DNA of 64,000 nucleotides, taken from the NCBI GenBank assembly GCA_025462735.1, contig JAOAPC010000024.1:496001-560000 (forward strand). Direction: 5' to 3'. Numbering within the stretch: the stretch's first letter is position 1; the number at the start of each line of letters is the position of its first letter. The notes under the pieces are model-generated. The model searched no databases. It was given only the letters and a program-made list of their open reading frames with translations, and had not been told where the DNA came from. This stretch comes from Acidobacteriaceae bacterium (GTDB lineage: Bacteria > Acidobacteriota > Terriglobia > Terriglobales > Acidobacteriaceae). Shown here one piece after another: positions 18,018 to 26,944 of the stretch. A program made the position numbers and the translations under genes.

Positions 18018-19204
18018 CCGCGGACACTGTGTGGGTGGCGAAAGTCGCCTTTTGGCTGAGTCTCGGGCTGGTGATTTACCCATACCTCTTATATCCTCTT
18101 GTCTTGTTTCTCACCTATTCGGTGACACAGGCTTGGCGGGACTTGCGCTACCTGGGTTCTCCGCGTAATCGCCGTACAGACACGCCTTCGTCGTCGGCAA
18201 TGCCGGGCGTCAGCATCATTATCCCTGCCTACAATGAAGAGAAGGTTTTGCTGCAGAAAATCGAGAATTTGCGCGAGCTCGATTTTCCCCGGGAACGGCT
18301 ACAGATCATATTCGTCTCCGATGGTTCAGAGGATGGAACCAATCAGATTCTTCAAAACATCAAAGAACAAGGTTACCAGTGCATTCTGCTGAATGAGCGC
18401 AAGGGTAAAGCGAATGCGTTGAACCAGGCGGTGGCGCGTGCCACAAACCAAATTTTAGTGTTCTGTGACGCCAGCACATTGTTCGAACCGGAGGCGATCA
18501 AGAACCTCGTACGGCATTTTTCCGACCCTCAGGTTGGCGCAGTTTGCGGCGCCGTCAGCTATCGGGCGAGCGCGGACGCGCAACAGACCGAGGGCGCCTA
18601 CTGGAAATACGAAAGTGCTTTGCGGATGATGGAAGCGCGAATGGGCGCAATTCTAAACGCTAGCGGGTGCATCTATGCGCTACGGCGCGACTGTTTTTCG
18701 CCGATCCCGCAAAATACCATTCTTGAGGACTTTGTAATTCCCATGCGCGCTCGCCGGCTGGGGTTCTCTGTTCTTTATGATCCAGAAGCTGTCGCTGTGG
18801 AATTCCCTGCCAGCACAGTCTCGGGAGAATTTACCCGCCGCGTGAGACTGGCGGTTGGAAGTTTCCGAGCACTGGGAGACCTGGTTCGGGTTCCGTGGCG
18901 AGGCTTTACTCCATTTGCCCTGATTTCGCACAAACTGTTGCGCTGGCTGGTGCCTTTCTTTGCGGTTACGTTGCTGATAAGCAATGTCGTTTTAATGCGC
19001 AGTCCGTCTTACCGCGTGGCTCTTGCGGTGCAGGGGTTGTTTTACTTCTGGGCTGGACTTGGCTTCTTTTTTTATCAGCGTATGCGTCGCGTCCGCTACG
19101 GCTTGGTTCCGTATTTTTTGTTTGCCATGCACCTGGCATTCCTCGTCGGTTTTGTTCGCTGTTTGACAGGCTCGGATAGGGCGGTTTGGCAAAAGGTCAG
19201 TTAG
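18014..19204 (+). CDS. Membrane glycosyltransferase family 2 (processive-type architecture)
   Basis: A 396-residue GT2. An N-terminal helix (about 9-35) is followed by a GT-A domain with VSIIIPAYNEE, IIFVSDGSEDGTN (first Asp motif), VFCDASTLFEPEA (DxD-like metal site) and NTILEDFVIPMRARRLG (the ED catalytic pair). Three C-terminal helices occupy about 300-390. This layout is that of chitin synthase/NodC/PgaC-like enzymes, but the QxxRW motif of processive enzymes appears only as a degenerate RRVRLAVGSF, so it may add single residues. It overlaps the initiating transferase by 4 bp. Confidence 0.9.
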   Translation: MTADTVWVAKVAFWLSLGLVIYPYLLYPLVLFLTYSVTQAWRDLRYLGSPRNRRTDTPSSSAMPGVSIIIPAYNEEKVLLQKIENLRELDFPRERLQIIFVSDGSEDGTNQILQNIKEQGYQCILLNERKGKANALNQAVARATNQILVFCDASTLFEPEAIKNLVRHFSDPQVGAVCGAVSYRASADAQQTEGAYWKYESALRMMEARMGAILNASGCIYALRRDCFSPIPQNTILEDFVIPMRARRLGFSVLYDPEAVAVEFPASTVSGEFTRRVRLAVGSFRALGDLVRVPWRGFTPFALISHKLLRWLVPFFAVTLLISNVVLMRSPSYRVALAVQGLFYFWAGLGFFFYQRMRRVRYGLVPYFLFAMHLAFLVGFVRCLTGSDRAVWQKVS

Positions 19205-19345
19205 GAACGCACGGATCTTAACGCTGCCTTCGATTGGCATTCGCCGGTGTATCAGTCGAAGCAAACTTCGAACCGCCGCTCACACTTCAGGGCGCACTAC
19301 GTAAGTCCAGTCGCGCGGGCAGGATTCGGGGGATCACCAAGAATT

Positions 19346-21271
19346 ATGTGTGGTATTGCCGGAATGTTGGGCACAGAGCGCGGGTGTGTAGCCGATGCGG
19401 CAGTGGTACGCCGCATGTGTGATGTGATTGCCCACCGCGGCCCTGATGACGACGGGTATTACGTCAATGGCCCGGTCGGACTTGGCATGCGCCGGCTCAG
19501 TATTATCGACCTCTCGACCGGCCACCAGCCCATCGCTAACGAAGACGAAACCATCTGGATCGTCTTCAACGGCGAAATCTACAACTTTGTTGAGTTGCGG
19601 GACGAGCTTCGCGCCCGCGGCCACGTTTTCCGCACTAATACCGATACTGAAGTCATCGTGCATCTCTACGAGGAGTTCGGCAGCGACTGCGTTCGCCGCC
19701 TGCGCGGTATGTTTGCATTCGCCATTTACGACTCCAAGAATCGTTCACTGCTTCTAGCCCGCGACCGTCTCGGCAAGAAGCCGCTACATTATGCTCTCGA
19801 TGGAGAGTGGCTGGTATTCGGCTCCGAGATCAAATCATTGCTTGAGGCTGCACCTGGGTTGGCTGATGTAAATCGCGAGGGAATTCTCAACTATTTTTAT
19901 TTTGGCTACATTCCTGATCCGCAATCTGCGTTTCGCAACATCCACAAACTCCCCCCCGGACATGTTCTCGAATATCGCAACGGCCGCCTGGATGTAAAGC
20001 AATACTGGGATGTTCCCGCCTACGGGACCAACGAATCGATCTCCGAAGAGGAATGCCTTGAGGAACTGGAACGACGATTGGCCGAAGCTGTCCGCATGCG
20101 GCTGATGAGCGACGTGCCACTTGGCGCCCTGTTGAGCGGAGGCGTGGACTCGTCAGTCGTCGTCGGGCTGATGGCGAGGGCCAGTTCACGTCCGGTGAAA
20201 ACGTTCACCATCGGTTTTGATCACAGCGAATTCGACGAAACTCACTACGCGCGGCAAGTCGCAAAAGGTTTTTCTACTGAGCATCACGAGTTAATACTCA
20301 AGCCGGATGTCGTCGGCACGCTGGAAAAACTTACTCCGGGGTTGGAAGAGCCTTTCGCGGACTCCTCCATCTTGCCGACTTATTACGTGTCACGCCTGGC
20401 GCGGGAGCACGTAACTGTGGCCCTCTCGGGCGATGGTGGCGACGAGTTATTCGCTGGTTACGATCGATATACTCGTTTGCTGCGCCGCAGTCAGCTGGAT
20501 CGTCTTCCGCAATGGCTCGGACGGATATACCGCGAGCAGGTGTTCCACAAAGTCCCAAGTTTTTACGGACGTCGTTTTCTTTTCAATATTTCTCTTCCGT
20601 TGCGAGACCGCTACATTGACAGCGTCTCTCATTTTCCAGCATGGGGGCGCGAGAGGGAGCTGTTCAGCCCCGATTTTCTGGCGTGGGCTGATTCAGTGGA
20701 GTCTCCACTTGAGCTGTTTCGCCGTTATTTCGATCAGGCTCCGGCGAAGGACTTTGTTTCCCGGATGCTCTACCTGGACACCAAGACCTATCTTCCATTC
20801 GACATCCTGACCAAGGTTGATCGCATGAGCATGGCGACTTCGTTGGAAGTGCGCGTGCCAATGCTGGACCATGTGTTTCTGGAGTGGGTTACGAGCCTGC
20901 CGGTCTCGCTCAAGCTCCGCAACATGAACGGAAAATATATTCTCAAGAAGCTGGCGGAACGAATTGGAGTTCCCGCCGAGGTACTGCATCGTCCAAAACG
21001 CGGCTTCGCCATGCCCCTGGTGCACTGGATGCGCCGCGAGTTGAAACGAGATCTGGTGGAGATTTTGCTCGAGCGGCGTACTCTGGAGCGCGGTTATTTC
21101 TCAAAGGATGCACTGCGCAAACTGGTCGACGAACATACCAGCGGCCGTCGTGATCGCTCCCACGAGCTATGGCTTCTCCTGATGCTGGAACTCTGGCACC
21201 GCAACTTCCTCGAAGCCCGAGCCGGAAGCCAGCTCCAGCCCACCGCGGTTTCAGTACTCAGCTCCACCTGA
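19346..21271 (+). CDS. asnB: Asparagine-synthase-like amidotransferase, EPS/exosortase-associated (first copy)
   Basis: A 641-residue class II glutamine amidotransferase. The start is fixed at ATG 19346 because the mature protein must expose Cys2 (MCGIAGML). The glutaminase domain has RGPDDDGY and VFNGEIYNF; the synthetase domain has the ATP-pyrophosphatase loop LSGGVDSSVV and SGDGGDELFAGYDRY. The C-terminal KRGFAMPLVHWMR block is also typical. Members located in exosortase EPS loci form their own subfamily and are thought to amidate a sugar or intermediate rather than aspartate. It lies 2 bp upstream of a GT4. A second copy at 52979 is on the opposite strand. Confidence 0.92.
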   Translation: MCGIAGMLGTERGCVADAAVVRRMCDVIAHRGPDDDGYYVNGPVGLGMRRLSIIDLSTGHQPIANEDETIWIVFNGEIYNFVELRDELRARGHVFRTNTDTEVIVHLYEEFGSDCVRRLRGMFAFAIYDSKNRSLLLARDRLGKKPLHYALDGEWLVFGSEIKSLLEAAPGLADVNREGILNYFYFGYIPDPQSAFRNIHKLPPGHVLEYRNGRLDVKQYWDVPAYGTNESISEEECLEELERRLAEAVRMRLMSDVPLGALLSGGVDSSVVVGLMARASSRPVKTFTIGFDHSEFDETHYARQVAKGFSTEHHELILKPDVVGTLEKLTPGLEEPFADSSILPTYYVSRLAREHVTVALSGDGGDELFAGYDRYTRLLRRSQLDRLPQWLGRIYREQVFHKVPSFYGRRFLFNISLPLRDRYIDSVSHFPAWGRERELFSPDFLAWADSVESPLELFRRYFDQAPAKDFVSRMLYLDTKTYLPFDILTKVDRMSMATSLEVRVPMLDHVFLEWVTSLPVSLKLRNMNGKYILKKLAERIGVPAEVLHRPKRGFAMPLVHWMRRELKRDLVEILLERRTLERGYFSKDALRKLVDEHTSGRRDRSHELWLLLMLELWHRNFLEARAGSQLQPTAVSVLSST

Positions 21272-21273
21272 AA

Positions 21274-22485
21274 ATGCAAACCTTGTCCTCATCCAGTGTG
21301 CTTGGTCACGCGGAAGATGCCCGCGAAGGGCATCCTTCGGCAGCGGACTCTGCCGAAGTCAGGCGCGTCTTCTTCCTGGTGGATTCACTTCACGTGGGGG
21401 GAACGGAGACTCAGGCCGTGGAACTGGCCCGGCGTCTCGATCCTGCGCGCTACCAGGTTACGTTGGGATGTTTGCGAGTGCGCGGGCCTCTGCTTGCCAG
21501 GCTCGAGGGCTCGGCAGTTTCGCTGATGGAATGCTATCCCTCTGGAGGCGTGGACTCACCCAGCGGCATTTACCAGATACTGCGGCTGGCGCGGTTTCTG
21601 CGGCGCAACCGGTTCCACATCGTACACACGCACGACCTGTGGTCCAATCTGCTGGGGATTCCCTCCGGGCGTTTGGCGCGCGTTCCCGTTGTCATCTCCA
21701 GCCGGCGCGATCTCGCGCATCTTTCCTGGTACACCCCGCGACGGCGAAAAATTCTTCGTCATTTGCAATCGCTTTCGTCTGCGGTTTTGGTGAACTCTGG
21801 ACAAATTCGCGAGCAGTTAGTTCGCGAGGACGGATTTTCACCGCAGTTAATTCGCGTGGTCCACAACGGTATTGATCTGGAGCGGTTCCGAAATGTCGTG
21901 CGAGATCGCGAGGGATTGTTTCCTGGGCTCGAAAATTGCACGCTCGTGGTCAACGTCGCAAATATGCACAGCGACATAAAAGGCCAGCCAACGTTGATAA
22001 AGGCCGCGCGAGAGGTCTGCTCAAAATTCCCCCAGGTGAAGTTTGTCCTGATCGGAGACGGCGCCCGCCGCGCGGAATTCGAATCCATGGCCAGCGAACT
22101 CGGACTGAAGCAGAACTTCTTATTTCTGGGGCAACGTCAGGACGTTCCGGAGCTGCTGGCTTGCTGCGACATGGCTGTATTGCCTTCCAAGGCGGAAGGT
22201 TTCCCCAATGCTCTGCTCGAATATATGGCGGCAGGATTACCGACGGTCGCAACCGACGTTGGGGGCAACCGCGAGATTATCCAGCATGGAGTAAACGGTC
22301 TGCTTGCCCCCACCGATAGTCACGAGGCTTTGGCAAAGTCGATTCTGTATTTGCTCGAGAATCCGGCCGCTGCCTCGGAACTGGCTCATGCGGGGCGTGA
22401 ACGCGTACGCAGGGAGTTCAGTTTTGAACGCCTGATCGCCGAGGTGGACGTCATGTACACCCAGTTGCTGCACGCGCGGCACTGA
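21274..22485 (+). CDS. Glycosyltransferase family 4 (exosortase-locus type)
   Basis: A 403-residue GT-B glycosyltransferase. The start is ATG 21274, two bases after the amidotransferase stop; the frame is open farther upstream but only as an overlap. The N-terminal half has VFFLVDSLHVGGTETQ and IVHTHDLWSN; the C-terminal half has VVHNGIDLERF, VLIGDGARRAEFE and the EX7E region PSKAEGFPNALLEYMAAG, which binds the nucleotide-sugar donor. It closes the long plus-strand assembly run and converges with the methyltransferase, leaving 3 bp between the stops. The sugar transferred is unknown. Confidence 0.92.
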   Translation: MQTLSSSSVLGHAEDAREGHPSAADSAEVRRVFFLVDSLHVGGTETQAVELARRLDPARYQVTLGCLRVRGPLLARLEGSAVSLMECYPSGGVDSPSGIYQILRLARFLRRNRFHIVHTHDLWSNLLGIPSGRLARVPVVISSRRDLAHLSWYTPRRRKILRHLQSLSSAVLVNSGQIREQLVREDGFSPQLIRVVHNGIDLERFRNVVRDREGLFPGLENCTLVVNVANMHSDIKGQPTLIKAAREVCSKFPQVKFVLIGDGARRAEFESMASELGLKQNFLFLGQRQDVPELLACCDMAVLPSKAEGFPNALLEYMAAGLPTVATDVGGNREIIQHGVNGLLAPTDSHEALAKSILYLLENPAAASELAHAGRERVRREFSFERLIAEVDVMYTQLLHARH

Positions 22486-22488
22486 TGC

Positions 22489-23136
22489 CTACATCGTGAC
22501 CGTCACGAAGTAATCGCGTGCGATCCGCTCACGGCGAAGTTGACCACGACCGACGCCAGAAAACAATTGATCGAGCTGTGCCTGGCTGTAGAGGTAAAGC
22601 GGGCAGCGCTGCTTATAACGAAGCTTGCGTTGCCAAGCCAGGATGCCTCGATCCGTGGGGAAACTGAAGAACGCCTTCCCTTTGGTGACGGAGAGAACTT
22701 TTTCGATCGTCTTGCGCGGATCGGCCATGTAGTCCATAAATCCCATGGCAACGGTGTAGTCGTATTTTCCGTCGATGGGGTCAGCCAGAAAATCGTGGCG
22801 GGCAAACTGGCAGCGGCCTTCAACCCCTGACGCCGCGGCATTTTGGCTGGCGATGGCAATCATTTCGTCGGCGAAATCTATTCCGTAAACACGCGCCGCG
22901 CCATTTTTCGCCAGCGCTACACTGTAATGGCCGGGACCGCAGCCAATATCGAGCACGCTCTTGCCCTCAATGGGATTGCAGCCCGCGATGGTCTTCTCGT
23001 ATCTCAGACGCATGCTGGCCCGCAAATAGCGGTTGATCCACCGGTTCACAAACGTATTGCTATTGCCGTATATGGCGTTGAAGTCGTGGGCGTACGAGTG
23101 AAAAAACTCAGACGTACGATTTGCGGACACGGTCAT
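22489..23136 (-). CDS. Class I SAM-dependent methyltransferase
   Basis: A 215-residue methyltransferase. Motif I is VLDIGCGPGHYSVALA, followed by the acidic VYGIDFADEM (ribose-binding Asp) and the post-I stretch ARHDFLADP. The N-terminal helical segment and moderate length fit small-molecule or sugar O-methyltransferases. Its start overlaps the deacetylase stop by 4 bp (ATGA), so it is the last gene of the minus-strand operon that begins at 28188. Methylation of an EPS residue or an intermediate is likely from context; no substrate motif is visible. Confidence 0.88.
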   Translation of the reverse strand: MTVSANRTSEFFHSYAHDFNAIYGNSNTFVNRWINRYLRASMRLRYEKTIAGCNPIEGKSVLDIGCGPGHYSVALAKNGAARVYGIDFADEMIAIASQNAAASGVEGRCQFARHDFLADPIDGKYDYTVAMGFMDYMADPRKTIEKVLSVTKGKAFFSFPTDRGILAWQRKLRYKQRCPLYLYSQAQLDQLFSGVGRGQLRRERIARDYFVTVTM

Positions 23137-24032
23137 GCGGCCTCCGAGACCGATTTAGCTTTAGAAACGGATTTGGGCGGACGCGCCGAGACGGCGCTTT
23201 CGTCGAAAAAATCGGGGTTCTCAGCGATAAATGTGGCGAAGCTCGTTACCTCGAACTCATCCAGAATTTTTCGCAGCTTGGGCTCGGTGCTGTGAAGATT
23301 TACGTATGACTTGAAAGCCCGAATGGGACTCAATCGAAGCCGGGGATGAGTCGGGTCTATTTCCCGAGGATGAACGTAGAAGACCACGGGCCGGTTCTCG
23401 GCCAGCACCTTGCGCGTCATTTGTTTAACCACAGCGTACGGAAACAAACGAAGATACCCTCCACCAAAGAAACAAAGGCGCTGTCCCAGCACATTGGTCA
23501 CGGTAATAGGAAATTCCATTAGCTCACCTGATACCAGGTGCGGCGAATAGTGGTCCGTATCCAGGCCGCCGTGTTGTCTAGGAGCCGGGAACACCGAAGA
23601 GTCGTAACGATAGCCGGCTTTGAGGATCGTCTCAAAAAACCAGGGCGTCTCGGCAGTGACCGAAAAACCCGGACCGCGATAGCCGAGAACAGGCTCGCCG
23701 GTGATGCTCTCGAGAATAGATTTGCTCTTAGTCGCGTCTTCCAGGAAGGCCTGCGGCGTCATCGTATAAATCAATCGATGGGCATAGCCGTGGGAAGCGA
23801 TCTCGTGGCCGCGTTTATGAGCTTCTCGGACCAGATGGGGATATCTCTCCGCGATATAGCCGAGGAAAAAACAGGTTACGCGGACATCCTTTTCGGTGAA
23901 TATGTCGAGCAGCTTTCCAAAATTGCGCTCGACGCAAGAAGGCAATGAGTTCCATTGCGAAATGTCTGGGGCAGATGGAAAATCCAGTATGTGAAACCAA
24001 TCTTCGACATCGACCGTGAATATGTTTTTCAT
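23133..24032 (-). CDS. Polysaccharide deacetylase, exosortase-locus type (DUF3473)
   Basis: A 299-residue NodB-fold deacetylase. It begins MKNIFTVDVEDWFHI, the TxDVExW signature of this subfamily. The metal-binding His pair lies in HEIASHGYAH, and GYRGPGFSVT gives the third motif. A DUF3473-type C-terminus follows (VVFYVHPREIDP, then the RFD-like tail). These proteins remove N- or O-acetyl groups from the polymer or its lipid-linked precursor. No signal peptide is evident, so it probably acts on the cytoplasmic face. A 4-bp overlap couples it to the methyltransferase, and 37 bp separate it from the other deacetylase upstream. Confidence 0.92.
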   Translation of the reverse strand: MKNIFTVDVEDWFHILDFPSAPDISQWNSLPSCVERNFGKLLDIFTEKDVRVTCFFLGYIAERYPHLVREAHKRGHEIASHGYAHRLIYTMTPQAFLEDATKSKSILESITGEPVLGYRGPGFSVTAETPWFFETILKAGYRYDSSVFPAPRQHGGLDTDHYSPHLVSGELMEFPITVTNVLGQRLCFFGGGYLRLFPYAVVKQMTRKVLAENRPVVFYVHPREIDPTHPRLRLSPIRAFKSYVNLHSTEPKLRKILDEFEVTSFATFIAENPDFFDESAVSARPPKSVSKAKSVSEAA

Positions 24033-24069
24033 GATTGCTGACCCTTTTCCCTATTTCCTAAGTTGTCTC

Positions 24070-24909
24070 TCAAGCCGATCCACTTTCGCCGAAACAGAGA
24101 TCACGAAAACGTTCGTAGTAATTTCCACCGATGCTCTTTAGCGCCATCTTCATTTTCCAGGCCACTAGCTGCTGAACGCAGGGCGCCCAACGGCCGGCCG
24201 CGAGGTTGGCTGCAGAAGCAGCCGACATCCCGCGTACTATTCCGTACCTTCCTAAGACTTGGCACCCGTCAACGATTTGGGGGCGCACCGTAGGCTCCGA
24301 GGTAAACAACACTTTCATGCCCGCTTCCGCGGCCGCTTGCGCAACTTTGCGCGAGTAATTGCCTCCAGGCACAGATGCGACGCTGATCGGTTCTCCCACT
24401 ATCTGCGCGAGAATATCGGCGCTCTGCTTCCACTCAATTAACAATTGATCCCATGAGCAAGAGGACATGCGCCGCGGATGTGAGCAGGAGTGCGATCCGA
24501 TTACATGCCCGTTCCGCCGCAGCTCAACGATGTGCTGGGATTTCAAAAAGCCCGCCTTCCCCACGTAATCAGTTGAAATAAAGAAATGTGCCCGCCACCC
24601 GTATTCCTGGAGCCGCTCCGCGATTCGCAATGTGCTGATGCCGCCGTCGTCGAAGGTGAGAAGAAAACCAGCTCTGGGTGAAGTTTCGGCCAAAAGATCA
24701 AGAATCGTCGCCGGCGCCGACTTTAGAATGCCGCGTATCGCTTCGAGGTGCCGTTCGAAATCTGGCCACGCCAGTTTGTAATGTCCGGCCGCGGGACCCG
24801 AGAACCCCGAACTGTCGTAGTCGCCCGGCTCGGTCACATCGTGGTAAAGAATCGAGCGCGCCTTAAGGCTCGTCGCTTCCCCCGTCAAATTTTGTTCACG
24901 AAAATGCAT
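24070..24909 (-). CDS. Polysaccharide deacetylase (NodB-fold), second type
   Basis: A 279-residue NodB-type deacetylase. ILYHDV and the motif-1 FLLTFDDGG (catalytic Asp pair) are followed by VIGSHSCSHPRRMSS, which gives the HxxxH metal ligands, and VASVPGGNYSR, the motif-3 segment with a Pro-Gly in place of the usual Arg-Pro-Pro-Tyr. The altered motif 3 may change substrate range. No signal peptide is evident. The gene lies 19 bp downstream of the ATP-grasp/PHP fusion and 37 bp upstream of the other deacetylase. Substrate unknown; amino-sugar deacetylation is the family norm. Confidence 0.9.
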   Translation of the reverse strand: MHFREQNLTGEATSLKARSILYHDVTEPGDYDSSGFSGPAAGHYKLAWPDFERHLEAIRGILKSAPATILDLLAETSPRAGFLLTFDDGGISTLRIAERLQEYGWRAHFFISTDYVGKAGFLKSQHIVELRRNGHVIGSHSCSHPRRMSSCSWDQLLIEWKQSADILAQIVGEPISVASVPGGNYSRKVAQAAAEAGMKVLFTSEPTVRPQIVDGCQVLGRYGIVRGMSAASAANLAAGRWAPCVQQLVAWKMKMALKSIGGNYYERFRDLCFGESGSA

Positions 24910-24928
24910 TCAGTCTGTGACCGCTTAC

Positions 24929-26944
24929 CTAGAAAATCCTGCGCAGCTGTGACTTCACACTTTGGGGAACAGCCAATCCGAATCGTCCGCCGGCGTTCTT
25001 GCAATACTTCGCGATCTTTCTGAGCCGGTCTGAGTTGCGGTGTTCGAGCTCAAAACGCAACAGGGTATCTTGGTCTAACTGGCCGCTCGACGGCAAACGA
25101 AGGTCCCCTTTAGTTCCTGAAAATTCGCCCTGTGTGAGAGCATCAAGGATTTTCTCCCTGTCAGTTGCTGAACCGTTCAATGAAGTGAACAAGCCTCGGA
25201 ACTGGCGCTTCCAATGCAAATCCTGCCCATAGAAAGCCCGCAAGGTTGGCTTGATCTGTTGCATGCGTTCCAGCAGATGAAAAGTTTCGGTGCGAGGCGC
25301 GTAACGGCCATCGTACTTAGTGTTCCAGACCTCGATGCCGTGGGGCAACACCGAAAACCCTTCAATCGCAGAGAACATTCTATCGGCAGGGTGGGCGATA
25401 ACCGGGATCCCACCGTGTTCGTGGATGTGCTCGATGACTTGCTGCGGATCTTTGGAATTCGCAAGTTTTGTGCAGCCGTATCCCAGGATATGCATGCCGC
25501 CTTCGCACCCATATTCCAGGCCGGGCACGAACAAAAAGTCGCCGCCTGAAAGCCGATCACATTCGCTGACATATTGTTCCAGCTTCGAATCGTCAAAGCT
25601 CTCGGCGTGGTCGGTCACGCAAACAAATTTGCAACCCGCCGGTTGAAATATATCCTTGAGTTCCGGCAGGGTGAATTCGCCATCCGAATACTTGCTGTGA
25701 ACGTGAAGAACTCCGAGTGCGCCCTTCGCCGGCTGCGATTTCGGCTTTCGCAGAAAACTGGGAACACGATGCGCAGCAAAATGCAGCCAATCTCCCACTT
25801 CTGGGAGTGGATCCTCAATGCTGAAATTGTCGTGATAGGTTCCACGCACCGGTTTCAGAAAGGTCAACAGTGTGGGAAGACGTTTGGGAAAATTCCCAGG
25901 AAAGCCTGCGGGAGGTCCCGCGAAGGTATCTACCAGATGCTGAACATCGCCGAGGAACCAGCGGCAGCGCACTCCTTCGTGGTAGCCGGCGGGGCCGGTC
26001 ACATCGCCGGTTTCCGCCATCTGCGCCAACATGGCTGGAAAGTCCACGCCCGCGTGGATAGCGAGGGGCAAGGAAGTCCAGAACCGGCCATTTACCTCGA
26101 CGAAGACCGGTCGTCCGTCGGGGCGCACGCGAAACTCAACCATCGCGACACCATGCCAACGCAGAGCTTGAAGGATGGCCAGTCCAGCATTCCTTAACTC
26201 GGGTTGCGGCGCGATGCTGACGCGCAACGAACTCCCAGAGCCGGTGGGGCGGACATCCCGAATTCGGCGATGGAAAAATTCCGCGCGGACTTCGCCTTCT
26301 CTCATGAGGGCGAAGTAGCCGCTTCCGACGCCTTCTATGAATTCTTGCACCAGCGTGCTGGAGCTGCGCCGCGCAATTGATCCATAGGCTGACCGAAATT
26401 CCTCTGCGTTGGTCGCATATAGCGGCTTGCCGGTAGCGCGGAGCTGGCCGTCCTTCTCTATCTGGTTTGAGCTGCGCGGCTTCAGCACTACGGGATAGCT
26501 GATGGATTCAGCAATCTGCTCAGCTTCAGCAGCAGAGTTTATAAGCCAGGTATGCGGAGTTGCGATCCCCAGCGATGCGGCAAGCGAGGTCGTATGCCGC
26601 TTGTCAAAAGCTTGCAGCACCGTGGAGTGCGAAGGAAGCAGAAGCTTTCCTCCCGCAGAGAAAATGACATCCCGATGGGCCGACAGGGGCAGCATGCTGA
26701 GTTCAGTCATCGGCAGGATGAGGCTTTTGGGATGCTTTTGGATCTCGGTGGCGATGTGCTTGACGAACGCCAGCGGATCACGGTCCGGAGCGGGATAGGT
26801 GAACGTCCCATTTGCATAGCGTGACCATCCGGCCTTGGACCAGGAGAACGTCGAGCCAACCACAACCGAATGTCCGGCGCGGCAAAGCGAGCGAACACAT
26901 GCCACCGCCTGGTTCTCGTTCCCGTCAAGGACAAGAATATTCAT
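24929..26944 (-). CDS. ATP-grasp ligase fused to a PHP-family phosphoesterase domain
   Basis: A 671-residue two-domain protein. Residues 1-320 form a pre-ATP-grasp plus ATP-grasp unit: MNILVLDGNENQAVACVRSL, the lysine VVLKPRSSNQ (about 152-161), LVQEFIEGVGSGYFAL and FVEVNGRFWTSLP, the Mg/ATP site. After a linker, residues 410-600 are a PHP domain with HVHSKYSDG (414-422), CVTDHAESFD, PGLEYG, GYGCTKL, PVIAHPADR and GQDLHW, so all metal-ligand motifs look intact. ATP-grasp enzymes join a carboxylate to an amine; PHP domains hydrolyse phosphoesters. It overlaps the GT4 stop by 4 bp. I know of no characterised protein with this pairing and give no function beyond the domain chemistry. Confidence 0.88.
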   Translation of the reverse strand: MNILVLDGNENQAVACVRSLCRAGHSVVVGSTFSWSKAGWSRYANGTFTYPAPDRDPLAFVKHIATEIQKHPKSLILPMTELSMLPLSAHRDVIFSAGGKLLLPSHSTVLQAFDKRHTTSLAASLGIATPHTWLINSAAEAEQIAESISYPVVLKPRSSNQIEKDGQLRATGKPLYATNAEEFRSAYGSIARRSSSTLVQEFIEGVGSGYFALMREGEVRAEFFHRRIRDVRPTGSGSSLRVSIAPQPELRNAGLAILQALRWHGVAMVEFRVRPDGRPVFVEVNGRFWTSLPLAIHAGVDFPAMLAQMAETGDVTGPAGYHEGVRCRWFLGDVQHLVDTFAGPPAGFPGNFPKRLPTLLTFLKPVRGTYHDNFSIEDPLPEVGDWLHFAAHRVPSFLRKPKSQPAKGALGVLHVHSKYSDGEFTLPELKDIFQPAGCKFVCVTDHAESFDDSKLEQYVSECDRLSGGDFLFVPGLEYGCEGGMHILGYGCTKLANSKDPQQVIEHIHEHGGIPVIAHPADRMFSAIEGFSVLPHGIEVWNTKYDGRYAPRTETFHLLERMQQIKPTLRAFYGQDLHWKRQFRGLFTSLNGSATDREKILDALTQGEFSGTKGDLRLPSSGQLDQDTLLRFELEHRNSDRLRKIAKYCKNAGGRFGLAVPQSVKSQLRRIF

